Shown here in pieces: positions 56,458-64,000 of a DNA stretch of 64,000 nt. The first letter of the stretch is position 1, and each line of letters opens with the position of its first letter. Location: NCBI RefSeq assembly GCF_015476235.1, contig NZ_CP064338.1, positions 1,922,001 through 1,986,000 of the forward strand. Direction: 5' to 3'. The position numbers and the translations under genes are program-made. The notes below the pieces were generated by a model, which saw only the letters and a list, made by a program, of their open reading frames with translations, was not told the origin of the DNA and ran no database searches. This DNA comes from Caldimonas thermodepolymerans. GTDB taxonomy: Bacteria; Pseudomonadota; Gammaproteobacteria; Burkholderiales; Burkholderiaceae_C.

Positions 56458-57270
56458 ATGAAGAAGAATGTCCTTGCCCTTGGCACGCTGAGCCTCGCCC
56501 TGAGCGCCGCCCTGCTGGCGCCGCTGTCGGCCTCGGCGCAAAACATCGCCGTCGTCAACGGCAAGCCGGTGCCCAAGGAGCGCGCCGAAGTGCTGAAGGC
56601 CCAGCTCGCCCGCCAGGGCCAGCCCATCACGCCGGAGATCGAACGCCAGATCAAGGACGAGGTGGTGCTGCGCGAGATCTTCGTCCAGGAAGCCGAGCGG
56701 CGCGGCATCGCCGCCAGCGAGAACTACAAGCAGCAGCTCGAGCTGACCCGCCAGGCGTTGCTGATCCGTGAGCTGTTCGCCGAATACCAGCGGACCAACC
56801 CGATCACCGCCGAGGAGATCCAGGCCAAGTACGACGAGTTCAAGGCCCAGGCCGGCGGCAAGGAATACCGTGCCCGCCACATCCTGGTCGAGAAGGAAGA
56901 CGAGGCGAAGAAGCTGATCGCCGACCTCAAGCGCGGGGCCAAGTTCGAGGACCTGGCGCTCAAGAACTCCAAGGACCCCGGCTCCGCCAAGCAAGGCGGC
57001 GACCTCGACTGGTCGCCGGCCGACCGCTACGTGCCCGAGTTCTCCGACGCGATGGTCAAGCTCGAGAAGGGCAAGTTCACCGAACAGCCGGTCAAGTCGC
57101 AGTTCGGCTACCACGTGATCAAGCTGGAGGACGTGCGCGACGTCGAGCTGCCGACACTGGAACAGGTCCGGCCGCAGATCGAGCAGGCACTGATGCAGCA
57201 GAAGATCGCCCAGTTCCGCGACGACCTGCGCAAGAACGCCCGCACCGACTACAAGTTCGAGCAGCAGTAA
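56458..57270 (+). CDS. Periplasmic parvulin-type peptidyl-prolyl isomerase
   Basis: A 270-aa SurA/PrsA-like foldase: signal peptide (LGTLSLALSAALLAPLSASA, then QNIAVVNG), an N-terminal chaperone helix region with KPVPKERAEVLKAQLARQG, and a parvulin domain (about residues 135-235: YRARHILVEKEDEAKKLI, FEDLALKNSKDPGSAKQGGD, FSDAMVKLEKGKF, FGYHVIKLEDVRD). It assists folding of outer-membrane or secreted proteins. AAGAGG lies about 11 bp before the ATG at 56458. It ends at an intrinsic terminator. Confidence 0.93.
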   Translation: MKKNVLALGTLSLALSAALLAPLSASAQNIAVVNGKPVPKERAEVLKAQLARQGQPITPEIERQIKDEVVLREIFVQEAERRGIAASENYKQQLELTRQALLIRELFAEYQRTNPITAEEIQAKYDEFKAQAGGKEYRARHILVEKEDEAKKLIADLKRGAKFEDLALKNSKDPGSAKQGGDLDWSPADRYVPEFSDAMVKLEKGKFTEQPVKSQFGYHVIKLEDVRDVELPTLEQVRPQIEQALMQQKIAQFRDDLRKNARTDYKFEQQ

Positions 57271-57290
57271 GCTTGCGCTGCTTCCCGACC

Positions 57291-57315
57291 AAGGCGCCCG
57301 CGTGGCGCCTTTTTT
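57291..57315 (+). terminator. Intrinsic terminator after the parvulin gene
   Basis: An 8-bp stem AAGGCGCC/GGCGCCTT (57291-57298 and 57304-57311), a 5-nt loop and a T6 run (57310-57315) follow the stop by 20 bp. It ends the selO-msrB-yciB-bolA-parvulin transcript before the convergent gene. Confidence 0.9.
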
Positions 57316-57325
57316 CGTTCTTCGC

Positions 57326-58063
57326 TCAGCGGCTCAGCGCCAGCCAGGCCATGAGCAAGCCGATCAGCACCGGCTGGTGCACCATGTAGAAGCTCAGGCT
57401 CCAGCGCCCCAGCGTGGCCAGCGGCCGCAGCGCCCGGGGCAAGGCCCCGGTCAGCCACTCACGGCGATGCGCCAGCACCCACTGGCCGGCCGCCACGCCC
57501 CACCACATCACGCCCAGCCAGGGCAGCACCGGGACATGGTCCTCGGTGACCGGCTTGCGCGTGATCAGCCCGACCCAGCTGGTCCAGCGCGTGTCGAAGA
57601 ACGGGTGCTGCACGAGGTGCGGCAGCACGATCGCCACCAGTCCCAGCGGCCACAGCCAGTGCCGCCAGCCGGCCGTCAGCCGCACGATGACCAGCATCAC
57701 CGCGATGCCGTGCAGCACGCCGAAGTAGATGAAGCTGCGCGGGAACATCAGGTACGAGCCGAGGCTGACCAGCAGCGCGCAGCCGGCGATCTGGGCCCAG
57801 CGGCGCCAGAAGCGCTGCCAGCTCTGCTGCTGTTGCCAGGCCACCGCCTGCCCCAGCCCGGCGCAGAACAGGAACAGCGAGACGATCAGCGTGCGCTGCA
57901 CCGTCCAGAACGGGTCGGCGTAGAAGTTCTGCCGCTCGATCAGGCGGAAGTGGTTCAGGTCGAAGCAGAAATGGAACACCGCCATCCACAGGATCGCGGC
58001 GGCGCGCAACGCGTCCAGGCGGTCGTAGCGGGGATGGCCGACGGCAGCGGGCGGTTTCGTCAT
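57326..58063 (-). CDS. Heparan-alpha-glucosaminide N-acetyltransferase-like membrane protein
   Basis: A 245-aa polytopic membrane protein of the DUF1624/HGSNAT-catalytic-like family: RYDRLDALRAAAILWMAVFH with an early His/Asp cluster, FCFDLNHF, SLFLFCAGLG, FIYFGVLHGIAVMLV and, near the end, LGRWSLSFYMVHQPVLIGL. About seven helices. Relatives transfer acyl groups across the membrane; the acceptor here is unknown. The start at 58063 (MTKPPAAVGHPRYDRLD) overlaps the leader of the rlhA-type gene on the other strand. Confidence 0.85.
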   Translation of the reverse strand: MTKPPAAVGHPRYDRLDALRAAAILWMAVFHFCFDLNHFRLIERQNFYADPFWTVQRTLIVSLFLFCAGLGQAVAWQQQQSWQRFWRRWAQIAGCALLVSLGSYLMFPRSFIYFGVLHGIAVMLVIVRLTAGWRHWLWPLGLVAIVLPHLVQHPFFDTRWTSWVGLITRKPVTEDHVPVLPWLGVMWWGVAAGQWVLAHRREWLTGALPRALRPLATLGRWSLSFYMVHQPVLIGLLMAWLALSR

Positions 58064-58142
58064 GACGCCGGATTGTGCCGCGGCCGCGCTCGCTAAACTT
58101 CCGGGCTTTCCGTTGCCCTCCCCGTCGTTCCCGCTGCACGCC

Positions 58143-60092
58143 ATGGCCCGACCCGAACTCGAACTGCTCTCCCCGGCCCGCAACGCCGACATCGGCATCG
58201 AGGCGGTCAACCATGGCGCCGACGCGGTCTACATCGGCGGGCCGGCCTTCGGTGCGCGCGCGGCCGCCGGCAACGAGCTGGCCGACATCGAGCGGCTGAC
58301 CCGGCACGCCCACCGCTATGGCGCGCGCATCTTCGTCACGCTCAACACCATCCTGCGCGACGACGAGCTGGAGCCGGCCAGGCGGCTGGCCTGGCAGGTC
58401 TACGAGGCCGGGGCGGACGCGCTGATCATCCAGGACATGGGGCTGCTGGAGCTGGACCTGCCGCCCATCCAGCTGCACGCCAGCACGCAGACCGACATCC
58501 GCACCGTCGAGAAGGCGCGCTTCCTGCAGGACGTGGGCTTCTCGCAGATCGTGCTGGCGCGCGAGCTGTCGCTGCCGCAGATCGGCCAGATCGCCGCGGC
58601 CACCGACTGCACGCTGGAGTTCTTCATCCACGGCGCGCTGTGCGTGGCCTACAGCGGCCAGTGCTACATCAGCCACGCACACACCGGACGCAGCGCCAAC
58701 CGCGGCGACTGCTCGCAGGCCTGCCGGTTGCCGTACAACGTGGTCGACCCGCAGGGCCGCATCGTCGCGCACGAGAAGCACGTGCTGTCGATGAAGGACA
58801 ACAACCAGAGCGCCAACCTGCGCGCGCTGGTCGATGCCGGCATCCGCTCGTTCAAGATCGAGGGCCGCTACAAGGACATGGGCTACGTGAAGAACATCAC
58901 CGCCCACTACCGCCGGCTGCTGGACGAGATCCTGGAGGAGCGCCCCGGGCTGCAACGTGCCTCGTCCGGGCGCTGCACCTTCTTCTTCACGCCGGACCCG
59001 GACCGCAACTTCAACCGCGGCGCCACCGACTACTTCGTCAACGGCCGCCAGCCCGACATCGGCGCCTTCGACAGCCCCAAGCACGCCGGCCTGCCGCTGG
59101 GCTGGGTCGACAAGGTCGGACCGGCCTGGTTCGACGTGGACACCGACCAGGAGCTGCACAACGGCGACGGGCTGACCTACTTCGACCTGCAGCGCGAGCT
59201 GGTCGGCGTGCAGGTCAACCGCGCCGAGCGCCTGGGCCCGTCACGCTGGCGCGTGCACCCGAACGAGCCGGTCGCCTCGCTCAAGGACCTGCGCGCCGGC
59301 ACCGAGCTGCACCGCAACCGCGACGTGGCCTGGGACCGCCTGCTGGAGAGGAAGTCCGCCGAACGCCGCATCGGCGTGTGGGTGCGGCTGGAAGACACCG
59401 CGGACGGCTGCGCGCTGCACCTGACCGACGAGGACGGCCACGAGGCGCGCGCCACCTTCGCGCACGCCCGGGAACCCGCGCGCGACCCCGTCCGTGCCGA
59501 GGCCGCGTTGCGCGAGCACCTGGGCCGCTTCGGCAACACCATCTTCGAGCCGATCGAGGTGCGGATCGCCTGCGCGCAGCCGTGGTTCCTGCCGCCGTCG
59601 GTGCTGAACGCGGCGCGCCGCGAAGCGGTCGAGGCGCTGGAAGCGGCGCGCGCGGCGGCCTGGCAGCGCCTGCCGCGGGCGGTGCCGGTGGAGCCGCCCG
59701 TGCCCTACCCCGAGGACACGCTGAGCTATCTGGCCAACGTCTACAACCACAAGGCGCGCGACTTCTACGCCCGCCACGGCGTCAAGGTGATCGAGGCGGC
59801 CTACGAGTCGCACGAGGAGCTGGGCGAGGTGTCGCTGATGATCACCAAGCACTGCGTGCGCTACTCGCTGAGCCTGTGCCCCAAGCAGGCCAAGGGCGTG
59901 ACCGGCGTACAGGGCACGGTGCGCGCCGAACCGCTGATGCTGGTCAACGGCAAGGAGAAGCTGACGCTGCGCTTCGACTGCAAGCCGTGCGAGATGCACG
60001 TGGTCGGCAGGATCAAGCGCTCGGTGCTGAACCAGGCCGCGGCCGTGCCGGTCACCTTCTACCGCACCCGCCCGGCGACGCCGGCGCGCTGA
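58143..60092 (+). CDS. rlhA: U32-family tRNA/rRNA hydroxylase (RlhA/YdcP type)
   Basis: A 649-aa peptidase-U32 protein. The length (E. coli RlhA about 650, TrhP/YegQ about 450) and C-terminal extension favour RlhA, which hydroxylates C2501 of 23S rRNA. N-terminal core: ELLSPARNADIGIEAVNHGA, QLHASTQTDIRTVEKARF. A four-Cys cluster follows (LCVAYSGQCYIS and GDCSQACRLPY), consistent with an Fe-S site, then FKIEGRYKDMGYVKN. Start ATG 58143 (MARPELELLSPARN) fits the family. A TAAACT element about 50 bp upstream may be its -10. TrhP-like activity cannot be excluded. Confidence 0.88.
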   Translation: MARPELELLSPARNADIGIEAVNHGADAVYIGGPAFGARAAAGNELADIERLTRHAHRYGARIFVTLNTILRDDELEPARRLAWQVYEAGADALIIQDMGLLELDLPPIQLHASTQTDIRTVEKARFLQDVGFSQIVLARELSLPQIGQIAAATDCTLEFFIHGALCVAYSGQCYISHAHTGRSANRGDCSQACRLPYNVVDPQGRIVAHEKHVLSMKDNNQSANLRALVDAGIRSFKIEGRYKDMGYVKNITAHYRRLLDEILEERPGLQRASSGRCTFFFTPDPDRNFNRGATDYFVNGRQPDIGAFDSPKHAGLPLGWVDKVGPAWFDVDTDQELHNGDGLTYFDLQRELVGVQVNRAERLGPSRWRVHPNEPVASLKDLRAGTELHRNRDVAWDRLLERKSAERRIGVWVRLEDTADGCALHLTDEDGHEARATFAHAREPARDPVRAEAALREHLGRFGNTIFEPIEVRIACAQPWFLPPSVLNAARREAVEALEAARAAAWQRLPRAVPVEPPVPYPEDTLSYLANVYNHKARDFYARHGVKVIEAAYESHEELGEVSLMITKHCVRYSLSLCPKQAKGVTGVQGTVRAEPLMLVNGKEKLTLRFDCKPCEMHVVGRIKRSVLNQAAAVPVTFYRTRPATPAR

Positions 60093-60105
60093 TGCGGCGC
60101 CCCCG

Positions 60106-60128
60106 CCGGGCGGCACCGTACCGCCCGG
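60106..60128. terminator. GC hairpin between convergent rlhA and purL
   Basis: A perfect 8-bp stem CCGGGCGG/CCGCCCGG with a CACCGTA loop sits midway in the 54-bp gap between two converging genes. Neither side has a T-run, so any termination would be weak or depend on Rho. Confidence 0.4.
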
Positions 60129-60146
60129 TGCCCGGCCGGCGGGCCG

Positions 60147-63100
60147 TCAGCCCACCCACTTGCGGGCGTTGCGGAACATGCGCATCCAGGGGCTGAAGTC
60201 CGACGGATCGCCCGAAGTCCAGCTCATCTGCACGTTGCGGAACACCCGTTCCGGGTGCGGCATCAGCACCGTGAAGCGGCCGTCGGGCGTGGTCACCGAG
60301 GTCAACCCGTCCGGGCTGCCGTTCGGGTTGGCCGGGTAGGCCTCGGTCGGCGCACCGGTGTGGTCCACGTAGCGCATCGCGCGCAGCACCCGCGCCGCGT
60401 CGCCGCGCCGCGAGAAGTCGGCATAGCCCTCGCCGTGCGCCACCGCGATCGGGATGCGGCTGCCGGCCATGCCGGCGAAGAAGATCGACGGGCTGTCGAG
60501 CACCTCCACCAGGCTCAGGCGCGCCTCGAACTGCTCGCTCTTGTTGCGCGTGAAGCGCGGCCACGCCTCGGCACCGGGGATGATGGGCGCCAGCGCGGCC
60601 ATCATCTGGCAACCGTTGCACACGCCCAGCGCGAAGGTGTCGCTGCGCCCGAAGAAGGCGGCGAACTGCTCGGCCAGCTGCGGGTTGAACATGATCGAGC
60701 GCGCCCAGCCCTCGCCGGCGCCCAGCGTGTCGCCATAGCTGAAGCCGCCGCAGGCCACGAAGCCCTGGAACTGGTCCAGGCGCGCGCGCCCGGCCTGCAG
60801 GTCGCTCATGTGCACGTCGTGGCTGTCGAAGCCGGCCTGCGCCATCGCGTAAGCCATCTCCAGGTGCGAGTTGACACCCTGCTCGCGCAGGATGGCCACC
60901 TTGGGCCGGCGGCCGGTGGCGATGAACGGGGCGGCGACGTCTTCCTTCGGGTCGAAGGTCAGGTGCAGGTGCAGGCCCGGGTCGGCCGCGGCACCGGCGG
61001 CCGCGTGCTCGCTGTCGGCGCACTCGGGGTTGTCGCGCAGGCGCGCGATGCGCCAGGACACCTCGTCCCAGGCCTGGTGCAGGCGCTCCAGCGGCGCCGA
61101 GAAGATCGCCTTGGCGTCGCGCCAGACCTCGACGATGCCACGCGGGTTGGGCTTGCCGATCACGTGGCTGTGGCGCGACAGGCCGTACTCGCGCAGCGTG
61201 CGCATCACCTCGTCGCGGTGCTCGGTGCGCACCTGCAGCACCACGCCCAGCTCCTCGGCGAACAGCGCACGCAGCGTCAGGTCGTTGCGGCGCTCGCTGA
61301 CCTGGCTGGCCCAGTTCTTCGAGTCACCGTACTCGGCACGGCTGTCGGCGATGCCGTCGCTCTCGGTGACCAGCAGGTCCACGTTCAGCGACACGCCGGT
61401 GTGGCCGGCGAACGCCATCTCGCACACCGCGGCCCACAGCCCGCCGTCCGAGCGGTCGTGGTAGGCCAGCAGCTTGCCTTCGCGGCGCAGGCGGTTGACC
61501 GCCTCGACCAGGCGCTTGAGCAGCTCCGGGTCGTCCAGGTCGGGCACCGTGTCGCCCACCTGCCCCAGCACCTGCGCGAGGATGGAGCTGCCCAGGCGGT
61601 TGCGTCCCTGCCCCAGGTCGACCAGGATCAGCGTGGTGTCGCCCACGTCGGTACGCAGCTGGGGCGTGAGCGTGCCGCGCACGTCCTCGAGCGTGGCGAA
61701 CGCCGAGACGATCAGCGACACCGGCGCGGTGACCTGCTTCTCGACCTCGCCGTCCTTCCAGCGGGTGCGCATCGACAACGAATCCTTGCCGACCGGCACC
61801 GCCACGCCCAGCGCCGGGCACAGCTCCATGCCGACCGCCCTGACCGTGTCGTACAGCGCCGCGTCCTCGCCGGGCTCGCCGCAGGCGGCCATCCAGTTGC
61901 ACGACAGCTTCACGCGCGGCAGCTCGATCGGCGCAGCCAGCAGGTTGGTGATGGCCTCGCCCACCGCCATGCGGCCCGAGGCCGGGGCGTCCAGGCTGGC
62001 GATCGGGGTGCGCTCGCCCATGCTCATGGCCTCGCCGCGGAAGCCGGCATAGTCGGCCAGCGTCACGGCGCAGTCGGCCACCGGCACCTGCCAGGGGCCG
62101 ACCATCTGGTCGCGGTGGCTGAGGCCGCCGACCGTGCGGTCGCCGATCGTGATCAGGAACCGCTTGCTCGCCACGGTCGGGTGGCGCAGCACGTCGAAGG
62201 CCACCTGCTCCAGCGGCACGCCGGTCAGGTCGATCGGGCTGCCGTGGCGCTGCACGCGCTCGACCACGCGGTGCATCTTGGGCGGCTTGCCGAGCAGCAC
62301 GTCCATCGGCATGTCGATGGCGCGCTCGCCGCCCGGGCCGTCTTCCAGGATCAGCTGGCGGTCGTCGCGCACCACGCCGACCACCGCGAACGGGCAGCGC
62401 TCGCGCTCGCACATGGCCTGGAACAGCGGCAGGCTCTCGGGCGCGATCGCCAGCACGTAGCGCTCCTGGCTCTCGTTGCACCAGATTTCCTTCGGCGACA
62501 GGCCGGTTTCCTCCAGCGGCACGCGGCGCAGGTCGAAGGTCGCGCCCTTGCCGACGCCGTCGACCAGTTCCGGGAAGGCGTTGGAGATCCCGCCCGCGCC
62601 GACGTCGTGGATGGCCAGGATGGGGTTCTTGTCGCCCAGCTGCCAGCAGTGGTTGATGACCTCCTGTGCGCGGCGCTGGATCTCGGGGTTGCCGCGCTGC
62701 ACCGAGTCGAAGTCCAGCTCGGCGGCGTTGACGCCGGCGGCCATCGAGCTGGCCGCGCCGCCGCCCATGCCGATGCGCATGCCCGGGCCGCCCAGCTGGA
62801 TCAGCAGCGTGCCGGCGCCGAACGGCAGCTTGTGCGTCAGCCCGGCCGGGATGCTGCCCACGCCGCCGGCGATCATGATCGGCTTGTGGTAGCCGCGGCG
62901 CACGCCGTCGACGGTCTGCTCGTAGACGCGGAAGTAGCCGCCCAGGTTGGGCCGGCCGAACTCGTTGTTGAAGGCCGCCCCGCCCAGCGGGCCCTCGATC
63001 ATGATCTGCAGCGGGCTGGCGATGTGGTCGGGCTTGCCGTAGGCGTCGCGCTCCCACGGCTCGCTCGTGCCGGGCAGCTCGAGGTTGGAGACCGAGAAGC

Positions 63101-64000
63101 CGGTCAGCCCCGCCTTGGGCTTCGCGCCGCGGCCCGTCGCGCCCTCGTCGCGGATCTCGCCGCCAGCGCCGGTCGAGGCGCCCGGGTGCGGGGAGATCGC
63201 GGTCGGGTGGTTGTGCGTCTCCACCTTCATCAGCACGTGCGCGACCTCCTGGCGCGCCTTGTACAGCGGGGCATTGGTGTAGCCGTCCGGCACCCAGCGC
63301 TCGATCGGGCCGCCTTCCATCACCGCGGCGTTGTCCGCGTAGGCCACCACGGTGTACTGGGGCGCCAGCTGGTGGGTGTTGCGGATCATCTGGAACATCG
63401 AGCGCTCCTGCTCGACGCCGTCGATCGTGAACTTCGCGTTGAAGATCTTGTGCCGGCAGTGCTCGCTGTTGGCCTGGGCGAACATCATCAGCTCGACGTC
63501 GCTGGGGTTGCGCTTCAGCTCGGTGAAGGCCTGCACCAGGTAGTCGATCTCGTCGTCCGACAGCGCCAGGCCGAAGTCGCGGTTGGCCGCCTCCAGCGCG
63601 GCGCGCCCGCGGCCCAGCACGTCCACGTGCTCCATCGGCTTGCCGGGCTGCTCGTCGAACAGGTGGGCGGCCGCGGCACGCTCCAGCACCACGCTTTCGG
63701 TCATGCGGTCGTGCAGCGCCGCCGCGAGCGCCAGCAGCTCGCCTTCGGCCAGCGGCTTGACGCCGCCCAGCAGGCCGGCCTTGAGCTCCAGCCGGTACTC
63801 GGTGACGCGCTCGACACGGCGGATCGCCAGGCCGCAGTTGTGGGCGATGTCGGTGGCCTTCGAGGCCCAGGGCGAGACGGTGCCGAAGCGCGGCGTGACG
63901 ACGATCAGCGCACCGTCGGTCGGGCCGGCATAGAGGTCGCCGTAGGTCAGCAGCGCGGCCAGCTTGTCGTGCTCGGCCGGTGCCAGCGCATGGTCGGCCC
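60147..64000 (-). CDS. purL: Phosphoribosylformylglycinamidine synthase, 5' end outside the window
   Basis: Large single-chain PurL (normally about 1300 aa) that makes FGAM from FGAR, glutamine and ATP in purine synthesis. The frame is open to base 64000, so the N-terminus is missing; about 1284 residues are visible, starting in the N-terminal domain ([20 protein letters not shown]). Signatures include [42 protein letters not shown], a second PurM-like half with [14 protein letters not shown], and a C-terminal class-I glutaminase with the nucleophile in [14 protein letters not shown] and HGEGYADF. No neighbour in the window is related. Confidence 0.97.
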   Translation of the reverse strand, partial: ADHALAPAEHDKLAALLTYGDLYAGPTDGALIVVTPRFGTVSPWASKATDIAHNCGLAIRRVERVTEYRLELKAGLLGGVKPLAEGELLALAAALHDRMTESVVLERAAAAHLFDEQPGKPMEHVDVLGRGRAALEAANRDFGLALSDDEIDYLVQAFTELKRNPSDVELMMFAQANSEHCRHKIFNAKFTIDGVEQERSMFQMIRNTHQLAPQYTVVAYADNAAVMEGGPIERWVPDGYTNAPLYKARQEVAHVLMKVETHNHPTAISPHPGASTGAGGEIRDEGATGRGAKPKAGLTGFSVSNLELPGTSEPWERDAYGKPDHIASPLQIMIEGPLGGAAFNNEFGRPNLGGYFRVYEQTVDGVRRGYHKPIMIAGGVGSIPAGLTHKLPFGAGTLLIQLGGPGMRIGMGGGAASSMAAGVNAAELDFDSVQRGNPEIQRRAQEVINHCWQLGDKNPILAIHDVGAGGISNAFPELVDGVGKGATFDLRRVPLEETGLSPKEIWCNESQERYVLAIAPESLPLFQAMCERERCPFAVVGVVRDDRQLILEDGPGGERAIDMPMDVLLGKPPKMHRVVERVQRHGSPIDLTGVPLEQVAFDVLRHPTVASKRFLITIGDRTVGGLSHRDQMVGPWQVPVADCAVTLADYAGFRGEAMSMGERTPIASLDAPASGRMAVGEAITNLLAAPIELPRVKLSCNWMAACGEPGEDAALYDTVRAVGMELCPALGVAVPVGKDSLSMRTRWKDGEVEKQVTAPVSLIVSAFATLEDVRGTLTPQLRTDVGDTTLILVDLGQGRNRLGSSILAQVLGQVGDTVPDLDDPELLKRLVEAVNRLRREGKLLAYHDRSDGGLWAAVCEMAFAGHTGVSLNVDLLVTESDGIADSRAEYGDSKNWASQVSERRNDLTLRALFAEELGVVLQVRTEHRDEVMRTLREYGLSRHSHVIGKPNPRGIVEVWRDAKAIFSAPLERLHQAWDEVSWRIARLRDNPECADSEHAAAGAAADPGLHLHLTFDPKEDVAAPFIATGRRPKVAILREQGVNSHLEMAYAMAQAGFDSHDVHMSDLQAGRARLDQFQGFVACGGFSYGDTLGAGEGWARSIMFNPQLAEQFAAFFGRSDTFALGVCNGCQMMAALAPIIPGAEAWPRFTRNKSEQFEARLSLVEVLDSPSIFFAGMAGSRIPIAVAHGEGYADFSRRGDAARVLRAMRYVDHTGAPTEAYPANPNGSPDGLTSVTTPDGRFTVLMPHPERVFRNVQMSWTSGDPSDFSPWMRMFRNARKWVG

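Overview
The window is GC-rich, densely packed bacterial chromosome with tail-to-head genes, many 4-bp start/stop overlaps and almost no intergenic space. Gene content and order point to the Burkholderiales (Betaproteobacteria), probably the Leptothrix-Rubrivivax-Caldimonas side. The main clues are the mltG-tmk-holB-pilZ-tatD order, the yciB-bolA-parvulin trio, the sorAB sulfite dehydrogenase pair, a liv-type ABC operon next to beta-oxidation genes, and DUF4936 beside an NRDE protein. The placement is inferred from gene families only. I saw no IS element, prophage, CRISPR array, rRNA or tRNA.

Layout. 1-7925 (+): alpha-glucan to trehalose module: the end of glgX, then treZ, then a malQ-treY fusion gene that appears frameshifted in a G9 run near its 3' end. 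7938-12884 (-): a 73-aa protein, an ankyrin protein, tatD, pilZ, holB, tmk and mltG. 12957-15123 (+): ygfZ, DUF4936 and an NRDE protein. 15153-17811 (-): a thioesterase-GNAT fusion, an HSL-type hydrolase and a signal-peptide-bearing hydratase-like protein. 17913-28409: metabolic and envelope genes on both strands (iron-type ADH, CNNM/CBS transporter, patatin, SodC lipoprotein, Tex, hemerythrin, MFS carrier, YkuD-type protein, a duplicated-domain exported protein). 28519-31566: sorB-sorA facing a PhnD-like/rhodanese fusion. 31747-35234: a 161-aa protein, thiD, and AraC and Crp/Fnr regulators.

35280-53382 (-) is an 18-kb catabolic block. An acyl-CoA ligase is followed by livKHMGF and a terminator. 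Then comes a ten-gene beta-oxidation run: FadB-type enzyme, thiolase, DmdC-type acyl-CoA dehydrogenase, a 72-aa membrane protein, a Dabb protein, SDR, PaaI thioesterase, CurA-type reductase, AidB-type dehydrogenase, SDR. A near-palindromic motif (consensus GAACGNTCGTTCGA) lies 15-27 bp upstream of the ligase, the FadB gene and the AraC gene, and 44 bp upstream of the chosen start of the patatin gene, which suggests a shared fatty-acyl-type repressor. 53551-60092 holds selO-msrB, yciB-bolA-parvulin, an acyltransferase-like membrane protein and an rlhA-type U32 gene. The window ends inside purL.

The genes work together mainly in three ways: storage glucan to trehalose conversion (glgX/treZ/malQ-treY), uptake, activation and beta-oxidation of a carboxylic acid (ligase, liv, fad block), and periplasmic sulfite oxidation (sorAB).
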